DNA from: Treponema sp.
GTDB taxonomy: Bacteria > Spirochaetota > Spirochaetia > Treponematales > Breznakiellaceae
Direction: 5' to 3'
NCBI GenBank assembly: GCA_031284195.1
Contig: JAITAI010000255.1
Coordinates: 1 to 7,685, forward strand
Length of the DNA: 7,685 bases
Shown in pieces: positions 1 through 6,021 of this stretch. Every line of letters starts with the position of its first letter. Positions within the stretch are counted from its first letter, which is position 1. The notes under the pieces were generated by a model that saw only the letters and a list, made by a program, of their open reading frames with translations, made no database searches and was not told the origin of the DNA. The translations under genes were made by a program, and so were the position numbers.

Positions 1-801
1 CGGATCGCTCACTATACCTGCCGTACCATTACCGAGCCGATATGCGTTGATGGTAATCTAGACAAACCAGTCTGGAAGGCTGCGGAAAGGTCCAAGCCTT
101 TTGTGGATATGGTGAGCGGAGAGCCGGGATTTTTGGAAACCCGAATGGCCAGCCTTTGGGATAAGGAAAACCTCTATATCGCCTTTTGGATTACCGAACC
201 TTTTGTGCGGGCAAGCCTTACGGAACGGGACTCTTTCATCTGGCTGGACAACGATGTGGAAGTGTTTTTTGATGGAGAAGACTGCTACTATGAATTTGAA
301 ATAAACGCCCTCAATACCGTATACGAGGTGCTGTTTATCTATCAGGACGCCCTGCACCGGGGAGGCCGTTTTGATACAGAGGAATTTGATTTATATAGCC
401 GGCAGGTGGATGTGTTAGGGGGCTTTCAGGATGCAACCCGGTTCGGCAAGCATCACCGGGGTAAACGTTGGGCTTTTATGGATTATGATTTTCCTGGGAT
501 CAAGAGCGCGGTCCAGGTGGATGGGACCCTCAATGACCCGTTCCATCGGGATAAGGGCTGGACCGTGGAACTGGCCTTTCCCTGGAAGGGTATGGAACAG
601 CTCTATGCCCGCAGGACCTTCCCGCCGGTATCAGGGGAAACCTTAAGAGCCGCCTTTTTCCGGTTTGAGCATCTTTGTTACCACGGTAAAACCCTCAATG
701 AAGCTATAGGCTGGTCCCTCAATGAACAGGGGGTTTATGATTCCCATATTCCAGAGAATTTTTCCTATCTCCACTTTGTTGAATCTGGTAACACCCTATG
801 A
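1..801 (+). CDS. CBM9-like (carbohydrate-binding family 9-like) protein, 5' end cut by the window
   Basis: The frame is open from base 1 to a TGA at 799-801, giving 266 visible residues; the true start lies upstream. Seen: a VDGNLDKPVW motif at visible residues 16-25, matching the family pattern IDGxLDxxxW; then SLWDKENLYIAFWI (51-64), TERDSFIWLDNDVEVFFD (74-91), YYEFEINALNTVYEV and, later, GWTVELAFPW. These are successive strands of the CBM9-like beta-sandwich found in bacterial proteins of this length. Known of the fold: it binds sugars in xylanases, but the many single-domain homologues have no assigned reaction. A GTG at 103 could be mistaken for the start, but it would remove the IDG/W motif, so the upstream frame is real. 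No catalytic residues can be claimed. Its stop overlaps the start of the WD40 gene, implying co-translation. Family assignment is confident; function and cellular location are not known. Confidence 0.85.
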   Translation, partial: RIAHYTCRTITEPICVDGNLDKPVWKAAERSKPFVDMVSGEPGFLETRMASLWDKENLYIAFWITEPFVRASLTERDSFIWLDNDVEVFFDGEDCYYEFEINALNTVYEVLFIYQDALHRGGRFDTEEFDLYSRQVDVLGGFQDATRFGKHHRGKRWAFMDYDFPGIKSAVQVDGTLNDPFHRDKGWTVELAFPWKGMEQLYARRTFPPVSGETLRAAFFRFEHLCYHGKTLNEAIGWSLNEQGVYDSHIPENFSYLHFVESGNTL

Positions 802-1748
802 TACTGAAAAGAAGCTCAGGGTTTACGTTTTGGGTACTCCTCTGTACGTTGGGGATGGCTCAGAGGGTAAGCGCTGAAGAGCTGTATACCCTTTCCAAGC
901 ATAGCGGCCCGGTCCGATCCGTAGCCTATAGTTACGACGGGATCCAGATCGTCTCTGGTTCTAGTGATGGAACCCTCAAGCTCTGGGATGAGGGAAGCCA
1001 CCGAGTGATCAAGACCTCTGTTCAAGGGGGGCTTATTTTATCCGTAGCCTACAGTCCCCAGCGGAAGCGGGTAAGCGCGGGTTCTAGTGATGGGATCATC
1101 CGTATCTGGGACCCTGAGAGCGGCGTATATCGAAGTCTTATCGGGCATACCGGAACGGTTAATTCCCTGGTTTATAGTCCTGAGGGCAGCCGGATCCTCT
1201 CTGGTTCAGACGATAGGACCCTCAAGGTATGGGACGCCCATAGCGGCCGGGAACTGGTTACTTTTACCGGGCACCGAGGGTATGTATTGGCAGTGGCCTT
1301 TAGTCCTGATGGAAGCCGAATCGTCTCCGGGGCAGTGGATAATACTCTGAAGCTATGGGATGCAGCGGGCGGTGAAGCCCTTATGACCTTGGAGGGGCAT
1401 GAAGATTATGTGCGGTCCGTGGCTTATAGTCCTGATGGAAGCCGGATCGTCTCTGGTTCAGATGATAAGACCCTCAAGATTTGGGATGCGGAAAGCGGAA
1501 GAGTCCTCAAGACCCTTCGCGGTCATGCGGACCATGTCCGGTTCGTGGCCTATAGTCCTGAGGGCACTCAGATCATCTCGGGTTCGGATGATAAGACTAT
1601 CAAGATCTGGGATGGGGAAAGCGGGCAAGTACTCAAGACCCTTACCGGTCATGAAGGTACGGTGTACTCCTTGGCGTATAGCCCTGATGGAAGATGGCTT
1701 ATCTCTGGTTCCGAGGATACGACGATTAAGGTATGGAAGGCGGAGTAA
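798..1748 (+). CDS. Secreted seven-bladed WD40 repeat protein
   Basis: The protein has 316 residues. Residues 1-26 look like a Sec signal peptide: basic MILKRSS, a hydrophobic core at about 9-21, and a VSA|EE cleavage site. C16 is not in a convincing lipobox. The rest is seven WD40 units with Trp at residues 63, 104, 145, 187, 229, 271 and 313, a spacing of 41-42. Most carry the GH dipeptide, the SPDG turn and an SGSxDxTLKIWD end. Seven units make one closed beta-propeller; the N-terminal segment ELYTL probably supplies the last strand, because the final blade ends at WKAE. Propellers of this kind bind other proteins, and no enzyme domain is attached, so the partner is unknown. Location is inferred to be periplasmic or exported. 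The start ATG overlaps the previous stop (ATGA) and has only a weak Shine-Dalgarno, so translational coupling is likely. It ends convergently with the transport operon. Confidence 0.9.
   Translation: MILKRSSGFTFWVLLCTLGMAQRVSAEELYTLSKHSGPVRSVAYSYDGIQIVSGSSDGTLKLWDEGSHRVIKTSVQGGLILSVAYSPQRKRVSAGSSDGIIRIWDPESGVYRSLIGHTGTVNSLVYSPEGSRILSGSDDRTLKVWDAHSGRELVTFTGHRGYVLAVAFSPDGSRIVSGAVDNTLKLWDAAGGEALMTLEGHEDYVRSVAYSPDGSRIVSGSDDKTLKIWDAESGRVLKTLRGHADHVRFVAYSPEGTQIISGSDDKTIKIWDGESGQVLKTLTGHEGTVYSLAYSPDGRWLISGSEDTTIKVWKAE
1140..1745 (+). repeat. Tandem 126-bp coding repeats (WD40 blades 3-7)
   Basis: Blades 3 to 6 are each exactly 42 codons (1140-1265, 1266-1391, 1392-1517, 1518-1643), and a shorter last unit runs 1644-1745. 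DNA similarity is high as well as protein similarity: TAGTCCTGATGGAAGCCG occurs at 1301-1318 and again at 1427-1444, exactly 126 bases apart. The stretch around TCTGGTTCAGATGATAAGACC at 1452 recurs with few changes one period later at 1578. Blade 2 is one codon shorter, and blades 1-2 (891-1139) are more diverged. The repetition also produces long false reading frames in other frames. Confidence 0.85.
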
Positions 1749-1872
1749 GGGGAGGATAGGTTCCGCCTATAGGCTGACGAAATCCTACCGATTCAGCGAG
1801 TCCTTCCTTTCAGGAACGACAGGAACGAGCTGTACTATTTTGGCCTACGGTCCAGGAAAGAGGAAGAGGGAT

Positions 1873-1892
1873 GGGGGGCCAAAAGGCCCCCC
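1873..1892. terminator. Perfect GC hairpin between convergent genes (possible bidirectional terminator)
   Basis: GGGGGGCC-AAAA-GGCCCCCC is a perfect 8-bp all-G/C stem with a 4-base loop. It lies between the stop of the WD40 gene (1748) and the stop of the permease gene (1907, opposite strand). Neither strand has the U-run of a classic intrinsic terminator: the plus strand continues AAACCCCCC and the minus strand ATCCC. Its placement fits a transcription block for one or both genes, but efficiency cannot be judged. A second C6 run at 1896-1901 could pair with the same G6. Confidence 0.45.
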
Positions 1893-1906
1893 AAACCCCC
1901 CGGAAT

Positions 1907-3835
1907 TTATGGGTTGCCCTTTTGTCCGATTACCTGTAACGCCACGACTATCATAATAAGCCCAAACCCCATAAGATCCGTGAAGAGTCCCGGATTAATA
2001 AGAAGTAAGCCTCCGGCAATCGCTATCAGCCGTTCAGGGATATGAATATGCCGCAATAGGTACCCCTCAAAGCCCACCGCAAGACCGAACATACCGATGC
2101 AGGAAGTAAGGGCTATGAGGACCACCTGCTGGACCGTGGTATCAATGAAGAGCATGGAAGGGTTGTACACAAAGATATAGGGTATGATAAAGGCGGTAAT
2201 CGCCAGCCGAGTGGCGGTAATCCCGGTTCTGATGGGATTTGCCTTGGCAATGGCCGCCCCTGCATAAGCTGCCAAAGCCACCGGCGGGGTAATGTCCGCT
2301 ACAATCCCAAAATAGAACACAAACATGTGGGCAGCCATGACCGGCACCCCCATACGAACCACAATAGGGGCGGTAATAGTGGCCATAATCACATAATTAG
2401 CAGTAGTAGGAATCCCCATACCCAAGATGAGACAGGCAATCATGGTAAGTATCAGGGCAAGGAACAGGCTATTGTGGGCCACCGTAAGGAGCAGAGAAAT
2501 CAGCACCTGGCCCAGACCGGTGAGGGATACGATACCCACCACGATACCTGCGATGGCACAGGCCATGGCAACCCCGATGGTATTCCGGGAACCGGTTCCC
2601 AGGGCCTCTATCAGGGATGAAGGGGTAAAACGGGTTTCCTTACGGAACATGCTCACGATCACCGCGGCGAGTATGGCAAAACAGGCGGCATAGGCCGGGG
2701 TAAACCCGAAGCTCATAAGCCCTACCAAGACTATAACCGGCAGGAAGAGGTAGCCTTTAGCCAGGAGGAGTTTCCCAAAATGGGGGATTGATTCCTTGGG
2801 AAGCCCTTTGAGGCCCAGCTTCTTGGCCTCAAAATGGATCATGAGGAAGATCCCGGTAAAATACAGGGCCGCCGGCAGTATGGCAGAGGTCGCAATCACC
2901 GGATAGGGGATGTTGGTCAACTCCGCCATGAGGAACGCAGCAGCTCCCATGATAGGAGGCATGATCTGCCCTCCGGTGGAGGCAGCGGCTTCTACGGCAG
3001 CGGCGAATTCCGGCTTATACCCGATCTGCTTCATCACCGGGATGGTAACGCTCCCTGAACCCACCGTATTAGCCACTGAACTCCCTGAATACATACCTTC
3101 CAAAGCGCTGGCAATGACCGCTACCTTAGCAGGGCCCCCGGACGCAAAACCTGCCACTGAATTGGCCAGGTCAATGAAGAAAGAGGCGATCCCGGATTTT
3201 TCCAGGAAAGAAGCGAGAAAGATAAACAAGACGATAAAGGTGGAACAGACCCCGATTGGGGTTCCGATGATGCCGTCAGTGGTATAGAAAAGCTGATGAA
3301 CCACCCGCTTGAGGGAGAACCCGGCAACAAAGGCATAGGTGATGAAACCTGCGGCTACCACCAGAATAGGAATTCCCACCACCCGGCGGCATAGTTCCGC
3401 CAGGATCAGGATCCCCACAACACCCATGATGATGTCCAGGGTTTCCAGTTGGATCGCCCGGCTTATGATAGCCTGAAAATTCACCGCGTAATAAAAAAAG
3501 GCAATACTCCCCAGGATACCCAAAACGAAATCATACCAGGGTACATGGTTCACCTGTTTCCGCATACCCTGCCATACCGGATAGAGGATATACCCCAGGA
3601 AGATCAGAATCCCCAAGAAGGCGCTCCTTCGGATCTGTTCAGGGACTGGGGCAATAAGGGTAACCCAGAAAACATAGGCGGTAAAAAGGAGCAGTAAACC
3701 TTTAACCAGATAATCGGGAAGTCCTGAAAAACTCCGCACATTCGACTCCCGGTCAAATTGGGCGATGAGCGCTTCGGTTTCCTGTTCACTGAGTAGGTGA
3801 ATGGGCTGATGATTGGCTGGAGAACTATGGATCAT
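1907..3835 (-). CDS. TRAP transporter fused permease (4TM/12TM, TAXI-associated)
   Basis: The protein has 642 residues, usual for fused TRAP permeases in which the small DctQ-like and large DctM-like membrane subunits are one chain. The N-terminal 40 residues are polar and cytoplasmic; hydrophobic segments begin at about 42, with the DctQ-like part spanning roughly 42-150 and the DctM-like part the remainder. Family signatures seen: EGMYSGSSVANTVGSGSV (246-263), STGGQIMPPIMGAAAF (286-301), LGMGIPTTANYV (471-482) and FGIVADITPPVALAAYAGA (509-527). The role is ion-gradient-driven import of a solute delivered by the periplasmic TAXI protein; substrate and coupling ion cannot be read here. The ATG is preceded by AGAGGAAGG with 5 bases between, and the frame is stopped 5 codons upstream, so the start is secure. 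It is the last gene of the operon, 104 bases after the DUF1850 gene. Confidence 0.95.
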   Translation of the reverse strand: MIHSSPANHQPIHLLSEQETEALIAQFDRESNVRSFSGLPDYLVKGLLLLFTAYVFWVTLIAPVPEQIRRSAFLGILIFLGYILYPVWQGMRKQVNHVPWYDFVLGILGSIAFFYYAVNFQAIISRAIQLETLDIIMGVVGILILAELCRRVVGIPILVVAAGFITYAFVAGFSLKRVVHQLFYTTDGIIGTPIGVCSTFIVLFIFLASFLEKSGIASFFIDLANSVAGFASGGPAKVAVIASALEGMYSGSSVANTVGSGSVTIPVMKQIGYKPEFAAAVEAAASTGGQIMPPIMGAAAFLMAELTNIPYPVIATSAILPAALYFTGIFLMIHFEAKKLGLKGLPKESIPHFGKLLLAKGYLFLPVIVLVGLMSFGFTPAYAACFAILAAVIVSMFRKETRFTPSSLIEALGTGSRNTIGVAMACAIAGIVVGIVSLTGLGQVLISLLLTVAHNSLFLALILTMIACLILGMGIPTTANYVIMATITAPIVVRMGVPVMAAHMFVFYFGIVADITPPVALAAYAGAAIAKANPIRTGITATRLAITAFIIPYIFVYNPSMLFIDTTVQQVVLIALTSCIGMFGLAVGFEGYLLRHIHIPERLIAIAGGLLLINPGLFTDLMGFGLIMIVVALQVIGQKGNP

Positions 3836-3939
3836 GCTAACCTTCCTCTATAAGCAAGCGCTACCAGAAGCACCCCTGGGGTACCGTGGAAAAACAGACC
3901 AGGCCCCCAATCCCTGCTTTCTGGCTAGCAACTCGCTGT

Positions 3940-4467
3940 TTAATACAAACCGGCAAAGCCGGTTCTGTTGATTCGTATCACGATATGGGCGTTTTTTCCG
4001 CACCGATCCCGTAAGCTGATAGGTTCACTTTTTTCTTTTTCCCGGTGTATATATAAGATATGATCTGAAACCGTACCTACAATGTAATTGAGTTCCTGGA
4101 AAGACTGGGTGAAACCGGTGATTACCAGGGCGTCTCCATCCCGGCTCATCTGTTGTCCTTCTGCAAGTTCCGCCTGCATCCCCGCGCCAAAGGCAAAGAA
4201 ACGGGTAGCTATAGGCCGAATCCGGTTTCCCTCTACCTGAAAACACTCTTGTACCTGGCTTTGGTGTACGGAATGTACAAACTCTATAGAAAACTGCTCT
4301 ACCCCAGGCCAGGTTCCGTAGACCTTACCGGATTCAGCATCCCGTATACTGAGCCGTGGGACGGCCAGCCTTGACCATGCCGTCCCAATGAGGCCGAACA
4401 TCAAGACGGCCGCCAGTACCGTAGGGACGAGACTACTCCCCTTCAGAGAGGGATCAAAATCCGGCAA
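3940..4467 (-). CDS. DUF1850 domain protein, TRAP operon partner
   Basis: The protein has 175 residues. Seen: one hydrophobic segment at about 13-31 (signal anchor or uncleaved signal), then a soluble domain containing FSIEFVHSVHQSQVQECFQV (59-78), TRFFAFGAGMQAEL (88-101) and VGTVSDHILYI (130-140). The HSVxxSxVxE and FxxFGAGM patterns are those of the DUF1850 family, whose genes are regularly found beside TAXI-type TRAP genes. Biochemical function is unknown; a membrane-anchored accessory role on the outer face is inferred from the anchor and neighbourhood. The only plausible start is a TTG at 4465-4467: an in-frame TAG lies 5 codons upstream, and the first internal ATG (residue 23) would cut the membrane segment. 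It begins 31 bases after the binding-protein stop, so it is surely in the same operon. Confidence 0.88.
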   Translation of the reverse strand: MPDFDPSLKGSSLVPTVLAAVLMFGLIGTAWSRLAVPRLSIRDAESGKVYGTWPGVEQFSIEFVHSVHQSQVQECFQVEGNRIRPIATRFFAFGAGMQAELAEGQQMSRDGDALVITGFTQSFQELNYIVGTVSDHILYIHREKEKSEPISLRDRCGKNAHIVIRINRTGFAGLY

Positions 4468-4472
4468 AATCC

Positions 4473-4477
4473 CCTCT
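4473..4477 (-). promoter_or_regulatory. Shine-Dalgarno that fixes the TTG start of the DUF1850 gene
   Basis: Read on the minus strand the sequence is AGAGGGGATTTTG. AGAGG at 4477-4473 lies 5 bases from the TTG at 4467-4465, a normal distance. This supports the TTG start over the internal ATG. The rare start codon may lower expression relative to the binding protein. Confidence 0.65.
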
Positions 4478-4498
4478 TTTTGCTATACCCTTGGGACT

Positions 4499-5455
4499 CT
4501 ATTTCAGCGCGCCGATTTCCCGGAAATATTTTGCTGCTCCCGGATGAAAGGGCACGGAAATGCCCTCTACCGCATAGGTAGGGGAAAGCTCTGCTCCTTT
4601 GGCATGGGCTGTTTCAATGGCTCCCTTGCTTTCGATGAGGGTTTTGGTAAGCTGATACACCGTATCTTCTGAGAGTTTATTGCTCACGATAAAGGTGGCT
4701 TTTACCGCCACGGTTTTTACATCCGTGGTGAGACCCCGGTAACTTCCCGCTGGAATGGGGAACTGGGTGTAGAAGGGATAGGCCTTACTCAAATCCGCTG
4801 CATGGGCGTCGTCAATCTCCAGGATCAAAATGTCCCGGCCAATGGCTAGATCCACCACTGCAGTGGTAGGCGCACCGGCAACGCAGAAGAATGCGTCGAT
4901 CTTGTTGTCCCGCAGGGCATCTGCAGAAGCGCCAAAACTTAAGTTTTGTTTATTGATGTCGTTAAAGCTAATCCCGTATACGTCGAGGATCTGGCGCGCA
5001 TTGAATTCAGTACCACTCCCCGCATCCCCTACGGAAATGTTTTTTCCCTTGAGGTCCGCGATGGTACTGATCCCAGCCGCAGGATTGGCCACCACCTGAC
5101 ATACCTCAGCATAAAGCGCTGCCATAGTAGAAAAATCCGTGATTTTTTGTCCATTAAAAAGGTCTACGCCCCGGTAAGCGTAGTCCATCACATCGTTCTG
5201 CACAATGGCAATCTCCACCTCTCCAGCGGCGATAAGCTGGATATTCGCCTTAGATGCCCCGGTGGACTGAATCGTGATGGGGATCTTGGTTTTTTCCGTT
5301 AAGATCTGTCCCACCGCAGAGCCAAAGGCATAGTAGGTCCCGGTATTACCTCCGGTAGCCATCCGCAGTTGGTCCTTGCTGCCCTTGGCATAGACGTTCA
5401 AGCCCATTACCAAGGCCATAAGTGCCGATAGGGCTATAATTTTTGTACATTTCAT
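4499..5455 (-). CDS. TAXI family TRAP transporter solute-binding protein
   Basis: The protein has 318 residues, normal for the family. Residues 1-23 form a Sec signal peptide (MKCTK, hydrophobic core, VYA|KGSK). The mature domain shows the TAXI pattern: RMATGGNTGTYYAFG (31-45), QSTGASKANIQLI (63-75), EIAIVQNDVMDYAY (81-94), ISVGDAGSGTEFNARQIL (140-157) and a C-terminal PFHPGAAKYFRE (302-313). It is a periplasmic two-lobed receptor that captures the solute and hands it to the fused permease. Characterised TAXI proteins have been linked to small acidic compounds such as glutamate or 2-oxoglutarate; the substrate here is not readable. Start: ATG with a strong GAGGAGGAA five bases upstream. It is the first and probably best expressed gene of the three-gene operon, with a promoter and palindromic operator directly upstream. 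Confidence 0.95.
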   Translation of the reverse strand: MKCTKIIALSALMALVMGLNVYAKGSKDQLRMATGGNTGTYYAFGSAVGQILTEKTKIPITIQSTGASKANIQLIAAGEVEIAIVQNDVMDYAYRGVDLFNGQKITDFSTMAALYAEVCQVVANPAAGISTIADLKGKNISVGDAGSGTEFNARQILDVYGISFNDINKQNLSFGASADALRDNKIDAFFCVAGAPTTAVVDLAIGRDILILEIDDAHAADLSKAYPFYTQFPIPAGSYRGLTTDVKTVAVKATFIVSNKLSEDTVYQLTKTLIESKGAIETAHAKGAELSPTYAVEGISVPFHPGAAKYFREIGALK

Positions 5456-5481
5456 GGTTTTTCCTCCTCATACCATACATG

Positions 5482-5497
5482 TTGTATAATTATACAA
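5482..5497. promoter_or_regulatory. Perfect 16-bp palindrome, candidate operator
   Basis: TTGTATAATTATACAA is perfectly self-complementary (arms 5482-5489 and 5490-5497). It lies 27 bases upstream of the binding-protein ATG and contains the TATAAT -10 box on both strands. A dimeric regulator bound here would block RNA polymerase. The TTGTAT...ATACAA form resembles operators of GntR-type regulators, which often control TRAP operons, but no regulator gene is in view. Confidence 0.65.
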
Positions 5498-5518
5498 AAG
5501 TATATCCATATTATGCAA
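5489..5518 (-). promoter_or_regulatory. Sigma-70-like promoter of the TRAP operon
   Basis: On the minus strand a perfect TATAAT occupies 5494-5489, preceded directly by TG. A weaker -35 candidate, TTGCAT, occupies 5518-5513 with an 18-base spacer. Transcription would start near 5482, leaving a leader of about 27 bases with a strong ribosome-binding site. The -10 match is good; the -35 matches only TTG. Confidence 0.6.
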
Positions 5519-5620
5519 GACCTGCATTGCCTCATACCACTGCATCTAACCGAATCAATTACGTGGTCAAGTAAGGTGATGCCGATGTTTTCAATTGCTA
5601 ATCAAGGTGAGGTGAGACAA

Positions 5621-5645
5621 AGAGAAAAAAGTCCGCTGGACTTTT
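5621..5645 (-). terminator. Intrinsic terminator, minus strand
   Basis: Read on the minus strand: AAAAGUCC-AGC-GGACUUUU, a perfect 8-bp stem (5645-5638 with 5634-5627) and a 3-base loop. The U-run continues to six residues at 5630-5625, then CUCUUUG. This is a good rho-independent terminator for a minus-strand transcript. It lies upstream of the TRAP operon promoter, so it must end a different transcript: the structured RNA below, or readthrough from the chemoreceptor gene. On the plus strand the hairpin is followed by AATCC, so it is not a terminator in that direction. Confidence 0.7.
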
Positions 5646-5686
5646 AATCCGCAAGTATGCGAATGTATGCTCAAGGATCCGAATAA

Positions 5687-5837
5687 TTCATGAACGCAAT
5701 GATCCCCCGATGTATACCCCTTCCCAGGGTGGTTCGGGACAGGCTTCTGACATAAGCTATGGCTAACCCTTGACACAGGTTAGGTCTGACCTCTGATTAT
5801 GATCGGTTATATGTCAGGGGATACTTGCGTTCATGAA
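5687..5837. repeat. Long inverted repeat, 21-bp arms
   Basis: Left arm 5687-5707 and right arm 5817-5837 are complementary at 19 of 21 positions; both mismatches are adjacent (5700-5701 against 5823-5824). They are 109 bases apart. Each arm contains TTCATGAA, itself a palindrome. The flanks show no target-site duplication, which argues against a simple insertion-type element and for an RNA stem. Confidence 0.85.
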
Positions 5838-5862
5838 CATGAGCGTTCCTTCGCGGACCCTT

Positions 5863-5890
5863 AGTATTCCATCGAACTCACGTTAATCAA
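5863..5890 (-). promoter_or_regulatory. Promoter-like sequence for the structured RNA
   Basis: On the minus strand TTGATT (5890-5885), a 16-base spacer and AATACT (5868-5863) match the sigma-70 consensus at four of six positions each. Transcription would start near 5860-5855, just where the closing stem of the RNA candidate begins. The match alone is weak; its position makes it worth listing. An inverted repeat GGTAT-TC-ATACC at 5902-5913 lies just upstream. Confidence 0.35.
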
Positions 5891-5983
5891 GATCAGATCA
5901 GGGTATTCATACCAAACAAGCCCCTGAATAAACCTATGGCTCACAATTCGATGTCTTTACATTTTACAACGAGGGAAAATCAG

Positions 5984-6000
5984 GGGGATTTACTATCCCC
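5984..6000 (-). terminator. Weak hairpin, possible end of chemoreceptor transcript
   Basis: GGGGAT at 5984-5989 pairs with ATCCCC at 5995-6000 around a 5-base loop. On the minus strand it is followed by CCTGATTTTCCC, a poor U-tract. It lies about 190 bases after the chemoreceptor stop. It is offered only as the more stable of two weak candidates, the other being 6071-6085. Confidence 0.2.
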
Positions 6001-6021
6001 ATAGTGCCGGTCCTGCTTCGA

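Larger units (their letters stand above)
5621..5858 (-). ncRNA. Candidate structured non-coding RNA, family not recognised
   Basis: A minus-strand transcript from about 5858 to the terminator would be roughly 235 nt. Pairings seen: closing stem 5857-5849 with 5655-5648 (UCCGC/GCGGA plus AAG/CUU, one bulged G); GCUCA/UGAGC (5844-5840 with 5673-5669); a long stem 5837-5817 with 5707-5687, 19 of 21 pairs. It then opens into a junction with CUGACAUA/UAUGUCAG (5817-5810 with 5754-5747; base 5817 is shared with the long stem). Inside that are CUAACC/GGUUAG (5783-5778 with 5768-5763) and a separate CCCU-GGGA-AGGG hairpin (about 5732-5721) with a GNRA-type loop. A promoter-like sequence precedes it and an intrinsic terminator ends it. 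I see no match to tRNA, SRP, RNase P or common riboswitch cores. It might be a 6S-like regulator, an attenuating leader for the TRAP operon, or a DNA element with long inverted ends. No protein is convincingly encoded here. Confidence 0.45.

Noticed and set aside
1804..1828. Small stem TTCCT/AGGAA and a tandem CAGGAACGA pair after the WD40 gene
   Set aside because: A stem of 5 bp and a 9-base duplication are expected by chance at this length; there is no U-run or context to make it a terminator.
1399..1956. A 185-codon plus-strand frame overlapping the WD40 gene and the convergent spacer
   Set aside because: It is a shadow of the 126-bp WD40 repeats in another frame; it shows the same period and runs into the opposite gene.
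3836..3939. The 104-base gap between the DUF1850 gene and the permease as a site for an extra gene or promoter
   Set aside because: The frame is stopped 5 codons before the permease ATG, no other frame with a ribosome-binding site fits, and only weak 4-bp stems are seen; it reads as an ordinary operon spacer.
5621..5645. Resemblance of GAGAAAAAAGTCCGC (plus strand) to the 5' core of RNase P RNA
   Set aside because: The other conserved RNase P segments are absent in the following few hundred bases, and the sequence is fully explained by the terminator hairpin.
5726..5745. GGTTCGGGAC as a tRNA T-loop
   Set aside because: The loop does not have the GGTTCRANYCC form, and no acceptor or anticodon stem can be drawn around it.
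5591..5776. A 61-codon minus-strand frame (start GTG at 5776) within the intergenic region
   Set aside because: It runs straight through the intrinsic terminator and the paired arms, has no ribosome-binding site, and its composition is unlike a real protein; the structured RNA explains the region better.
5687..5837. The long inverted repeat as a miniature transposable element
   Set aside because: There is no target-site duplication at the flanks, and its arms fit inside a larger set of RNA pairings with a terminator; not excluded without a copy-number search.
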